64,000 nt of DNA, taken from positions 68,276 through 132,275 of the forward strand of contig CAZIGH010000007.1 of the NCBI GenBank assembly GCA_964538625.1. Reading direction: 5' to 3'. The position numbers were made by a program, and so were the translations under genes. Source of the DNA: JAEUHM01 sp964538625. GTDB taxonomy: Bacteria; Verrucomicrobiota; Verrucomicrobiia; Verrucomicrobiales; Verrucomicrobiaceae. Of this stretch, positions 34,614 to 43,184 are shown in pieces. Numbering within the stretch: position 1 is the first letter of the stretch; each line of letters begins with the position of its first letter. The notes under the pieces were generated by a model that did no database searches, was not told the origin of the DNA, and was given only the letters and a program-made list of their open reading frames with translations.

Positions 34614-35912
34614 TCAGGGTGAGATGGCACCGCTTGTGTTAAGGCTGCGTGGCTGGCCTTTGAAATCGGAGGGTACTAAAAACTCGGCGTCGGCCTTGTG
34701 AAATGGCGCATCCTCCGCCGGCGTGGCGTCATGGCGATCGCCCTCCCAGGACACACCCGGCAGATCTTCGAGTCCACGTCCAACCGTAGAGCCGTGCTTT
34801 TCCCCTCTGCCAAAGACGACGTTGCCGCGGATGGTGACCCCTTGGCTGCCATTGGGAAAGTGCAGCGCATCCTTGTCTCGAGAGTAGAGGATGTTGTTCG
34901 CCAAGACCATGCTCTCACGATCATTCCACGATCCGCCGCTGAAAGCGTGGCCAATGTTGACGATGGTATTGTGCACCACCTGAAGGCGCGTTGTCCTGCC
35001 TTGATGATCCGTGCTGGCAAAGCCGGACCCTGCCGCATTGATGAGCACGTTGTTGCGCACGATGGCCTCTCCCTGCACCTGCATCACGCGGTCGCCACTT
35101 CGGTAGCAAAGATTTCGCTCAATGATGTTCACTGGTTTCCCGGCGGTGCCGTACACGGTGATGCAGGGGTAGTTCGTGTCGTGGATATGGTTCTCTGCTA
35201 TGAGATTGCCCCATGAACCCTGCTTGACTTCGATGCCATCACCCTGATCACCCCGGCAGTCATGAATGTGGTTCATCACGATCACGCTCTCGCTCATGAT
35301 GTGGGCGGCGTCGTTGGCCCCCAGGTACATTCCCTCAGCATGGCCCGCCCCATGATGAATGTGATTGCGGGTGAGAAAGAGCCGCCGCGTATCAGCACTG
35401 TTCGCACTGAGGCAGACTCCGCCCGTGTGATGAATGTGGCACTGGTCAATCCAAACCTCTTCGCAACGCCCAAGCCTCATGCCATGACTGCCGCCGGTGA
35501 GTTCCAGCCCCCGCACGCACAGGAACGAGACGGCAGCTCCCTGGCCGATGTTCATGACGTTCTGCCTGTCGTCCGGACGCGTGATGATCACCGCAGCGCC
35601 CTCCGCTGCCGTGATCCAGATGGGTGCTTCTCGAGTGCCGCTGACGCGCACATCCCACATGCGCTCTACGTTGTAGGTGCCGGTTGCGATCTCCAGTTTG
35701 TCCCCAGGCATCAATGCCGCCACCGCCTTCACCAGAGCCGCTCCGTCACCGCCTGCATGAGTGATGACACGCCGTGGAGCGACTTCAGCCCAGTCCGGCT
35801 GATACGAAGCGCCGCAGGCAAGCTGCGTGCATGAGAGGACGGGGAGGAGGAGGAGTCGTGTCACGCCGGCAAGTCGCAGCGTTCGTCCGGTCAGGTGAAT
35901 GGGTAGGTTCAT
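34614..35912 (-). CDS. Secreted right-handed parallel beta-helix protein
   Basis: 432 residues with an N-terminal signal region. From about residue 60 on there are many short repeats with H-I-H-x-T/C and N-x-I/V spacing (IDQCHIHHTGG, TRNHIHHGAGHAEG, VMNHIHDCRGDQGD, AENHIHDT, VRNNVLINA, LANNILYS, IRGNVVFG). These are typical coils of pectate-lyase/NosD-type parallel beta-helices. Such proteins cleave or bind polysaccharides such as pectin, alginate or chondroitin. No catalytic set can be assigned. It lies between the DUF1552 gene (10 bases) and the hypothetical gene (6 bases), so it is co-transcribed with them. Confidence 0.85.
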   Translation of the reverse strand: MNLPIHLTGRTLRLAGVTRLLLLPVLSCTQLACGASYQPDWAEVAPRRVITHAGGDGAALVKAVAALMPGDKLEIATGTYNVERMWDVRVSGTREAPIWITAAEGAAVIITRPDDRQNVMNIGQGAAVSFLCVRGLELTGGSHGMRLGRCEEVWIDQCHIHHTGGVCLSANSADTRRLFLTRNHIHHGAGHAEGMYLGANDAAHIMSESVIVMNHIHDCRGDQGDGIEVKQGSWGNLIAENHIHDTNYPCITVYGTAGKPVNIIERNLCYRSGDRVMQVQGEAIVRNNVLINAAGSGFASTDHQGRTTRLQVVHNTIVNIGHAFSGGSWNDRESMVLANNILYSRDKDALHFPNGSQGVTIRGNVVFGRGEKHGSTVGRGLEDLPGVSWEGDRHDATPAEDAPFHKADAEFLVPSDFKGQPRSLNTSGAISP

Positions 35913-35922
35913 TGGCGTCTTC

Positions 35923-37194
35923 TCACGCTTGCTTCATCTCCAAGCCCGCGAGCGTGCCGGTGCTGGTGCCAAACTGATCGGTCTCGATGCCCATGCGCTG
36001 GAGCATGTTGACGAAGAGATTGCACAGCGGAGGTGGATTGTCGGGATCGAATGCCAAGTGCTGGCCGTGTTTGAAACCACCACCGGCGAGCAGCACTGGC
36101 AAGTTTTTGGTAGAGTGACTGCTGCCATCACCGAGATTGCTGCCGAGAAAGACGCTGGTGCGATCGAGCAGGTTGGAATCGAACTCCTGGGATTGTTTGA
36201 GCTTCGTGAGAAGGTCGCGCACGGTTTTCATCGTCTCCTGCTCGACGATTTGCAACTGCGAGAGCTTGCTGGGATCCTTGCCGTGATGGGAGAGGTCATG
36301 ATGGCCGAGCGATACGCCCTCAATCGGTGGCACCTGCGTGTTGCCAGCGAGCATGATGGTGATGAGTCGAGTGGATTCCGTTTGCAAAGCCAAATGGCTC
36401 AGGTCAAAGAGCAGGCGCGTGCGGCCAATGAGGTCAGCAGCATTCTGGATGTCCTGCGGCGGCTTCACGTCGATCTTCGGTTTTGGTTTCCGCGCCCAAC
36501 TTTCGTCATTGACCATGCGCTGCTCCAGTTCACGCACGCTGGTGAGGTATTCATCCAGCTTGTCACGGTCCTCTCTGCCTAGGCCTGAGAGCATGGATTT
36601 CGCCTGTGAGCGGACGTCATCGAGAATGCTGCGCCCATCCTCCAGCCGTCGCATTTGCTGCTCTACTTCTCTGGAGTCACCCTCAAGGAAAAGGCGGGCG
36701 AAGACCTTGGAGGGCGAGTTGTCTGCGGGGATCAGCGCCCCGGTGCGCGTCCATGAAAGGCCGCCGGAACCTTCTCCCGAGAGCACGAGACTGGGAAAGC
36801 GGGTCTGCCTGCCAATGTGCTCGGCGGCAAACTGGTCCAGCGAAACGGCATTGCGAAAGCCCGGCCTGCCTGCGCCCGGTACTCCGGTCAAAAAACTGGC
36901 CGAGGCCTGATGGGCAAAGCTGGAGCCCATGCCCGCGTGCTGCAGACCAGAGATCACCGTAAAGTCGTGGCGGTGGTCCCTGAGGATGTCGAGATAGGGT
37001 GAGAGTGCATACTCTTTGCCAGCCTCCTTGGGAAAGAAGTGCTCAGGATAAAAACCCAGCGGGGCGCAGATGCAGATCATGCGGCGTGGTGTCGGCGAAG
37101 CGCTAGCGGCATGACCGATGGAAAACTTGTCCAGCCAAGGAAGCGCTAAAGTGACGCCCGTAGTGCGGAGGAAGTGGCGGCGGTGCATGTTCAT
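35923..37194 (-). CDS. DUF1552 family Tat-exported protein
   Basis: 423 residues. The N-terminus MHRRHFLRTTGVTLALPWLDKF is the DUF1552 start with a twin-arginine signal. Family motifs: RRMICICAPLGFYPEHFFP, GMGSSFAHQASASFLTGVPG, SLDQFAAEHIG, ILDDVRSQAKSML, LGSNLGDGSSHSTKNLPVLLAGGG and HGQHLAFD. DUF1552 is the counterpart of DUF1501 in gene pairs with DUF1592-type proteins; its function is unknown. It starts four bases after the stop of its DUF1592 partner. Confidence 0.95.
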   Translation of the reverse strand: MNMHRRHFLRTTGVTLALPWLDKFSIGHAASASPTPRRMICICAPLGFYPEHFFPKEAGKEYALSPYLDILRDHRHDFTVISGLQHAGMGSSFAHQASASFLTGVPGAGRPGFRNAVSLDQFAAEHIGRQTRFPSLVLSGEGSGGLSWTRTGALIPADNSPSKVFARLFLEGDSREVEQQMRRLEDGRSILDDVRSQAKSMLSGLGREDRDKLDEYLTSVRELEQRMVNDESWARKPKPKIDVKPPQDIQNAADLIGRTRLLFDLSHLALQTESTRLITIMLAGNTQVPPIEGVSLGHHDLSHHGKDPSKLSQLQIVEQETMKTVRDLLTKLKQSQEFDSNLLDRTSVFLGSNLGDGSSHSTKNLPVLLAGGGFKHGQHLAFDPDNPPPLCNLFVNMLQRMGIETDQFGTSTGTLAGLEMKQA

Positions 37195-37198
37195 GATT

Positions 37199-39571
37199 CT
37201 ATTTGGTTTGAAAGAGATCGCTCTGCACGACCTCGTGGATCAACGTCTTGAAGCCAAAGTTGCTGTCTCGCACGCGGGCGATGATGTTCTCAATCTGGGT
37301 GTCGTCGGTGGACGTGGGGGCGGCACCTGTGCCATAGGCGAGGAGCTTTTCGGCCAGGTTGCGGGCGAGCTGGTCTTTGTCCTCCAGCAAGAGTTGCTTG
37401 TAGTCATCTATGTTCTCAAAGCGGCGGCCATCATGCGTGACGTCAGCGGGATCAACGGCGGGACCGTCCCAGTAGCGGCGACGGCGGCCGTCGATGAGGC
37501 GCGGCTCACCAGTGGCGCGGTAGTGCGTGCGCCAGCCGCCTATAACGTCGAAACTCTCCAGCGCGAACCCAGGTGGATCGATCTTTTTGTGGCAGCTGGC
37601 GCAGCTTGAGACGTCGCGATGCTTGGCAAGCTGCTCACGGATGGTGGTGGCACCACGGATGTCCGGCTCGATGGCCTCGACATCCGGCGGAGGTTTCGGC
37701 GGCGGTGTTCCGAGGATACGCTCCAACACCCAGGAGCCGCGAATGATGGGCGAGGTGGTGGTGCCATTCGCCGTCACCTTCAAGATGCTCCCCATCGTGA
37801 GCAAGCCACCGCGATGACTGCCCGGAGGCAAGGTGACTTTACGCATCTCCATGCCCTGCACCCCGGGGATACGATAATGCCGCGCGAGGCGTTCATTGAG
37901 AAAGGTGAACTCGGAGTGGACGAAGTGGGTAAGTGGCAAGTCATTGCGCAGCACTTCATCAAAGAAGAGTTTCGTTTCTTTCAGCATCGCTGTCTTCAGG
38001 ATGTCGTCATACTCGGGGTAGAGGGTGCGGTCTGGCAGCGTGTCGTCGATGGCGCGAAGCTTGAGCCATTGGCCGGTGAAGTGCTCTGTGAAAGAGTTCG
38101 ACTTGGGATCTCGCAGTAGGCGCTCCACCTGTCCGCGCAGCACCTCAGGCTGATCCAGCCGGTTGGCAGCGGCGAGTTGGAAAAGCTCCTCATCCGGCAT
38201 CGAGCTCCAAAGGAAATAGGAAAGCCGAGTGGCCAGCTCGAAGTCATTGAGGCGCGGGCCGCGCTCACGCAGGAAGAGGAAGTCGGGCGAAACGAGGATC
38301 CCTTTGAACCCGAGTCGCATGGCCTGCTCAAAGCTGCGCCCGTTGTCCAAGGCATTCCTTACACGCAAAAGGAAGGGCTGGATCTCCTCCGCTGACACTG
38401 GCCGCCTGAAGGCACGACGGGCAAAATCCGTGAGGAGACGCTCCGCATCCTCCACCGGCTGCTCGGAGACGACCTCATAGCGTTCGCGTTCCACGCGCTC
38501 CTGTTTGAGATCGCCAAACAAGGCGCGATGGCTGGGTGGCGGCCAGGATTCGAGCAGTGGTCCCTCGATGTCCACCCACTGCACTACCAGGCCGGGACCA
38601 GTGTAATTCTCTGCCCCCACCTCCTGTATCTGTGGCGGCGTGGCGGGCAAGCCTTCGGCGAGGATGCGAATGCGGTTCTCCGGCTCCAACTGCTCGGTGA
38701 ACTCAATCACCGTCGGCTTGTCCTGCGGCACAGAAAAGTACCCGACCAGTCTCTCTTCCGTAACCTCCTTCAAAGTGCCGGCAGTAACCCGGTAGGTGAC
38801 GGGCTTGCCCTCGTTTTGAATGGCATAGGCGGAGATGCGGAAGCGGTACCTGCCACGCACATGACTGCGGAAGTTCCACATCGTCACACGAATGTTGGCC
38901 GACTCCCATGCTGCAAAAATGGCCACTCCATCAGGCACGTGGCGATACACGCTGCCCGTTGGCTTCACGGTACGCTCATCCTTGATGTCAAAGCGCTTGT
39001 TTAGAATCCACGGCTTGGGTTTGTTGGCGACTGCCTCATCCAACACGCGATCAGCGGCATCAAGGTAGTTGCGCAACAGGTGGGAGGAGGTGTGCAAAAG
39101 CGCGGCGTGGTTATCGAAGCCATTGGTCGAGGTGTCTGGTGGCAACAGGTCGCTCAAGTCCACCTCCACACCGAGCAGGTCGCGCATGGTGTTGGCATAC
39201 TCGGCGCGGTTCAGCCGCCGCAGCACCACGCGGCCTTCCTTGGCTCGGCGGGCGAGTTCTGCGGCATCCACTTGGTCGCGAATCCAACGCATGGCGGCAA
39301 GGGTGCTCTGCTCCGGTGGCCGCGGCTTGTCCTCGGGCGGCATGTCGCCGCTTCGAACTTGCTCCAGCACGCGCTCCCAATGCTCGCGAGTGCCGACATC
39401 GGCAAAATCCATGCTCAGTTTGGTGATGTCGAACAGGCCTTTGGGCCTCTCGCCCGAGTGGCATTTCTCACAGTGCTGCGAAAAGAAGGCAGGGGGTTCC
39501 GCAGCGTCGGACATCGAGATACCGAGAACCGATGCCCAGAACGCAAAGAGGAAAGCGTGCCTTGATTTCAT
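37199..39571 (-). CDS. PSCyt-type haem protein with DUF1587-DUF1595-DUF1592-DUF1588-DUF1585
   Basis: 790 residues from ATG 39571 (signal peptide HAFLFAFWASVLGISMSDA). The haem motif CEKCH is at residues 34-38, then DUF1587 (RLNRAEYANTMRDLLGVEVDL), DUF1595 (FARRAFRRPVSAEEI), DUF1592 (LATRLSYFLWSSMPDEELF), DUF1588 with CASCHKKIDPPGFALESFD from residue 657, and DUF1585 (NLAEKLLAYGTGAAP). This multi-DUF order is characteristic of Planctomycetota and Verrucomicrobiota. A further insertion of about 200 residues with a sugar-binding-like sandwich (RYRFRISAYAIQ) follows DUF1587. Function unproven; pairs with DUF1552. Confidence 0.95.
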   Translation of the reverse strand: MKSRHAFLFAFWASVLGISMSDAAEPPAFFSQHCEKCHSGERPKGLFDITKLSMDFADVGTREHWERVLEQVRSGDMPPEDKPRPPEQSTLAAMRWIRDQVDAAELARRAKEGRVVLRRLNRAEYANTMRDLLGVEVDLSDLLPPDTSTNGFDNHAALLHTSSHLLRNYLDAADRVLDEAVANKPKPWILNKRFDIKDERTVKPTGSVYRHVPDGVAIFAAWESANIRVTMWNFRSHVRGRYRFRISAYAIQNEGKPVTYRVTAGTLKEVTEERLVGYFSVPQDKPTVIEFTEQLEPENRIRILAEGLPATPPQIQEVGAENYTGPGLVVQWVDIEGPLLESWPPPSHRALFGDLKQERVERERYEVVSEQPVEDAERLLTDFARRAFRRPVSAEEIQPFLLRVRNALDNGRSFEQAMRLGFKGILVSPDFLFLRERGPRLNDFELATRLSYFLWSSMPDEELFQLAAANRLDQPEVLRGQVERLLRDPKSNSFTEHFTGQWLKLRAIDDTLPDRTLYPEYDDILKTAMLKETKLFFDEVLRNDLPLTHFVHSEFTFLNERLARHYRIPGVQGMEMRKVTLPPGSHRGGLLTMGSILKVTANGTTTSPIIRGSWVLERILGTPPPKPPPDVEAIEPDIRGATTIREQLAKHRDVSSCASCHKKIDPPGFALESFDVIGGWRTHYRATGEPRLIDGRRRRYWDGPAVDPADVTHDGRRFENIDDYKQLLLEDKDQLARNLAEKLLAYGTGAAPTSTDDTQIENIIARVRDSNFGFKTLIHEVVQSDLFQTK

Positions 39572-39580
39572 GGACTTCAA

Positions 39581-40570
39581 TCAACGCTTCGAGATCGGCC
39601 CGACATACTCTGTTGCCACCACGATGTCGTCAAACCACACGCGATTGGTTTTTGGTGGGTTGGTGACCTTGTTCTGGCGGTAGGCATTTTCGGTGACGTA
39701 GTGACTGAGCATGAAGTAGCTCACCGCCAGTTCCGGCACCGTGCGCCAGCGAAAGCCCTCAAAGACTTCCGGTCCATCCTTGAGCACGTCGAAACCCTCG
39801 CCAGTCCATCGGCCAGTTTTCGTGCCGGGGCCAATGTGAGTGGTCAGCTTCCCATCCAGCCACAGTGCCAGCTCACCGTTGCTCTGATCCACGTCGTTGC
39901 ACTTCACCATGATCTCGACGCACTGCCACTGGCCGGGCGGCGGACCAGGACGGCCTTCCGGCCACAGGCCATTGCCCCAGTAGCCGCCATCTGCGCTTTG
40001 CTTCATGTCATGCCAGTAGGTGTAAAACATCCAGCCTCCCGGCGCTGGCAGCGTGCCGTAGCGCCCGTTCGGCTCGATGCGGGCGCTGAAGCGCGTGTCA
40101 CCAGCAGCGTGTTTCCCAGCGCTGCCTTGCGGCCAGTTGGTGGGTGGGTTGTAACCCCCGAGGCCACTGAAGTGGTGGAGGTAGGGCGCGTCCTCAGCAA
40201 ACTTGACGTAAAAGCGTGCGAAGACTTTGCTTTGGATGGGTTCGAGCCGCTTGAAGAGATGGCCTCCGGTGTTCTCGCCGAGCGTCGCGGTGACTTGAAG
40301 GCATTGCTTGCCAGCGCTGGCTTCCGGTTTGCCCCTTGCGAGTTCGAGCACTTTGCCCTCTTTGTTCTCCATCTCGTTCCACCGCATCCTGACCTCAGCC
40401 AGATCGGCCGCCTCAAAGTCTTCTGCCAGCAGCACCGCCGAATGACTGACAATGTCTTTGTCTCCCGGATATTGGGCCGCTAGCCCATGCCCCTCTGGAA
40501 GCGGTGCCAGCGCCCTTGCAAGCCGCGAGGCGAAACACACAAGCAGGGTGATGCGATAGACATGGGACAT
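39581..40570 (-). CDS. Secreted polysaccharide-lyase-like beta-sandwich protein
   Basis: 329 residues from ATG 40570 (MSHVYRITLLVCFASRLARALA, signal peptide), preferred over a start 57 bases upstream that would run through the divergent gene's leader. The mature protein is a concanavalin-like sandwich: DFEAADLAEVRMRW, KVFARFYVKFAEDAPYLHHFSGLGG, GQWQCVEIMVKCND, GELALWLDGKL, RVWFDDIVVATEY. This resembles polysaccharide lyase family 14-like proteins. No catalytic residues can be named. It sits upstream of the DUF1592 gene with nine bases between them and is divergent from a beta-helix gene. Confidence 0.7.
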   Translation of the reverse strand: MSHVYRITLLVCFASRLARALAPLPEGHGLAAQYPGDKDIVSHSAVLLAEDFEAADLAEVRMRWNEMENKEGKVLELARGKPEASAGKQCLQVTATLGENTGGHLFKRLEPIQSKVFARFYVKFAEDAPYLHHFSGLGGYNPPTNWPQGSAGKHAAGDTRFSARIEPNGRYGTLPAPGGWMFYTYWHDMKQSADGGYWGNGLWPEGRPGPPPGQWQCVEIMVKCNDVDQSNGELALWLDGKLTTHIGPGTKTGRWTGEGFDVLKDGPEVFEGFRWRTVPELAVSYFMLSHYVTENAYRQNKVTNPPKTNRVWFDDIVVATEYVGPISKR

Positions 40571-40625
40571 GACACGTTTACGTGCGCGCACCACGCGGCG
40601 TTGCAGCCCACTATCTTCTTTGACC

Positions 40626-42200
40626 ATGCTCCGCTACCTCACCCCGTTCCTCCTATTCCCCGCCTTTGCTGGTGCTGCCAACTCCACCGAACCCGGAGAC
40701 ATCAGCACGCCCTTCCCCACTCTGAGCCATCTGGCAGTAGAGTGGGAGATCAAGGGTGATGACAATCTCGATGCTACTTGCGAAGTGAGGTATCGACGGG
40801 TCGGCATTGACACGTGGACCATGGCTCCCTGCCTTCGCCGTGTGCCTGCCGGCGCAAGCCAGGGTACCCGCCCCATCATCACCTGGACCAACCGCTTGAG
40901 CGGAAGCCTTTTCGATCTGGAACCCGGCACCGAATACGAGATCGAACTGATGCTGCGCGATCCTGACGGCGGCACTGCCACACGCATCATCAAGGCAAGG
41001 ACACGAGCTGAACCCACCGCAGCAACAGATGCGGTTCACAAGTCAGGATCCAGATCGACATTGAACCAGGCAAAACCCGGTGAAGTGATTTTGCTTGATG
41101 ACGGGGACTACGGAGCAGTGCGTCTGACGCGTGACGGTGAGCCAGGCAGGCCCATCGTGTACCGCAGCACCAGCGGAAAGGCCGTCTTCAGTGAGGTGGG
41201 TATGACAGATCGCAAGTGGGTTTTCCTAGAAGGGGTGACGGTCAATGGACCGGTCCGCATGAACAACACGGAGCACTGTGTCGTTCGCCACTGCCTCATC
41301 AACGCCCAGTGGGGCATCAAAGCCTACAAACCAGGTATGATCAACGCCTGCATAGAGGACAATGTCATCACCGGCATTCAGCCCTGGAAGCCAGCAATCA
41401 TGGGCGCGGGAGGGGACAATGAGGGCGAAGGTATCCAGTTCACAGGCAGCGGAAATGTGATTCGCCACAACAGGGTCTCAGGCTTTCGTGACTGCATCTC
41501 CCACATGGAGGACGACGGCGCGGCACCACAGATGTGCAATGACATTCTGAACAATGACATCAGCGCCGGGCTGGACGACGGCATTGAGGCGGACTTCGCC
41601 CTGCACAACTGCCGCATCATGCGCAACCGGCTGACGAACTGCTTCGTTGGCATCAGCTCACAGCCTGGCTTGGGCGGGCCGAACTGGTTCGAGCGCAACG
41701 TGATGTTCAACATCATTCACGAGGCCTTCAAACTTCATCGCTCCAGTCAGGGCGATGTCATTCTGCACAACACGGTCGTCAAAGCAGGCGATGGTCTGGG
41801 CATCTACACCGGCGATTCGTTTGATCACGCCCGCATTGAGCACAACCTCTTCATCGGTGGCAAGCCTCCTGACGGAGGGGTTTTCGGGGGGTATCCCATC
41901 AGCCGCGGCCGGGCTGTGGATGTGCAGCGCGTGGGCCAGCACTGCGTCCTCGATCGCAACGCCTATGCCGTGATTGGCCGGCCTTTCGAGGGCAAGGTGG
42001 GCAGCGTTACTTTCAGCAAGCTCCCCGGAGAGACCTTTGAACAGCACGGGCGCATCCTTGCGGTGGTTGTGCCATTCCCACACGATCCAGCCAAGCTCTA
42101 CGAACCACCGGACCTTTCCGCGCTGAACGAAGCCGGAGCCTACGCCGGTGAAGCGGCTCCATGGTATGGCCCCAGGCCGGCCAGCCAGTCCACGCGCTGA
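40626..42200 (+). CDS. Secreted parallel beta-helix protein with N-terminal fibronectin-like domain
   Basis: 524 residues from ATG 40626 (MLRYLTPFLLFPAFAGAANS, signal peptide), preferred over an earlier ATG that overlaps the divergent gene. Residues about 25-130 look like a fibronectin-III/purple-acid-phosphatase-like domain (LSHLAVEWEIKGDDNLDATCEVRYRR, LEPGTEYEIELMLRDPDGG). From about residue 150 the parallel beta-helix begins (GEVILLDDGDYGAVRL, FLEGVTVNGPVRMNNTEHCVVRHCLIN, IRHNRVSGFRDC, ILNNDISAGLDDGIEAD, MRNRLTNC, ILHNTVVKAGDGLGIY, DRNAYAVIG). It is the only plus-strand gene in the 33-47 kb exported cluster. Confidence 0.85.
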   Translation: MLRYLTPFLLFPAFAGAANSTEPGDISTPFPTLSHLAVEWEIKGDDNLDATCEVRYRRVGIDTWTMAPCLRRVPAGASQGTRPIITWTNRLSGSLFDLEPGTEYEIELMLRDPDGGTATRIIKARTRAEPTAATDAVHKSGSRSTLNQAKPGEVILLDDGDYGAVRLTRDGEPGRPIVYRSTSGKAVFSEVGMTDRKWVFLEGVTVNGPVRMNNTEHCVVRHCLINAQWGIKAYKPGMINACIEDNVITGIQPWKPAIMGAGGDNEGEGIQFTGSGNVIRHNRVSGFRDCISHMEDDGAAPQMCNDILNNDISAGLDDGIEADFALHNCRIMRNRLTNCFVGISSQPGLGGPNWFERNVMFNIIHEAFKLHRSSQGDVILHNTVVKAGDGLGIYTGDSFDHARIEHNLFIGGKPPDGGVFGGYPISRGRAVDVQRVGQHCVLDRNAYAVIGRPFEGKVGSVTFSKLPGETFEQHGRILAVVVPFPHDPAKLYEPPDLSALNEAGAYAGEAAPWYGPRPASQSTR

Positions 42201-42215
42201 CACTTCGGACAGACT

Positions 42216-43112
42216 TCATTTCTCCTCGCCGAGTGCCTGCTGGTAGAACGCCCAGTTGTCCTCTCCCAGGCGGTCGAGCACCAAGGTCGGTTGGTGCGGT
42301 ATGCCCGGCAACTGGCGATAGCTGTGTGGAATGCGGAGGGCATCCAGATGCTGCTTGAAGTCTCGGTTGAACCGGAGCGTTTCATCACGGTCACCGATGA
42401 TCTGGCGGATGAGCAGGATGGACCGGAGCTTCACCGCGTTCTGCTCAGCGAGCTGCCATGGACTCTGTGCTCGGTAATAGGCCATGTCACCGCCATACAC
42501 GGTAGCGAACACCCGGTCCCGCCCCTTGGGACCGGCACGCGGCGCCTCGGTGAAATCTGGCTGCAGCGGCCCCGCTCCCAACAGCGATACTGCGGCGAAG
42601 AACTGGGGGTGTTTGAAGCCGAGTCTCGCCGCACCATATCCACCCATGCTGAAGCCTTCGATGATACGGCCCTCGCGGCGAGCTTGCGTGCGAAAGGTGC
42701 GGTCGATGTGCGGAATGAGTTCCTCCATGAACATCGTCTCTAGTTTCACCGAGCCGTCCTTCCAGTCACACCACATACCATTGGGCAGGCCGTTGGGGAA
42801 AACCACCAACATAGCGGGCATCTTGCCGTCTCGCATGGCCCTGCCGTAGCGCTGGGCAAGCTGCTCCACAGCTGCCGACGTACTGCCGCCACTTCCGTGG
42901 AGCCAGTAGAGAACGGGAAATCGGCGCTCCTTCTCCGTTTCATAGATTTCCGGCACAAATACGTAGGAGCTCACCCTTTCGCCGGCGGCCTTGCTGTCCC
43001 AAAGAACGCGTTGGACACCCTGCACATTGACCTCGGGCAGAACCCATTCTGCCTTCTGCGCTTCTGACACGGAGCAGATTCCAATGAATATGAACAGCAA
43101 GACAAGTTTCAT
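42216..43112 (-). CDS. Secreted esterase (esterase D / putative_esterase family)
   Basis: 298 residues from ATG 43112, which starts the signal peptide MKLVLLFIFIGICSVSEA. Nucleophile elbow G-F-S-M-G-G places the catalytic Ser at about residue 155. Earlier landmarks are FPVLYWLHGSGGS (oxyanion region) and the C-terminal region ends in a YQQ/IPHQP segment supplying the possible His. The family includes feruloyl and acetyl-xylan esterases and S-formylglutathione hydrolases. In this cluster removal of ester groups from plant or algal polysaccharide is a reasonable guess. It converges with the beta-helix gene, 15 bases between stops. Confidence 0.87.
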   Translation of the reverse strand: MKLVLLFIFIGICSVSEAQKAEWVLPEVNVQGVQRVLWDSKAAGERVSSYVFVPEIYETEKERRFPVLYWLHGSGGSTSAAVEQLAQRYGRAMRDGKMPAMLVVFPNGLPNGMWCDWKDGSVKLETMFMEELIPHIDRTFRTQARREGRIIEGFSMGGYGAARLGFKHPQFFAAVSLLGAGPLQPDFTEAPRAGPKGRDRVFATVYGGDMAYYRAQSPWQLAEQNAVKLRSILLIRQIIGDRDETLRFNRDFKQHLDALRIPHSYRQLPGIPHQPTLVLDRLGEDNWAFYQQALGEEK

Positions 43113-43184
43113 CGCCGAAGTGAAACCAGCTGCGCCGACAAAGGTTTTTGATGAATGCCTTTGAGCCTCTGCCAAGACGAGGCG

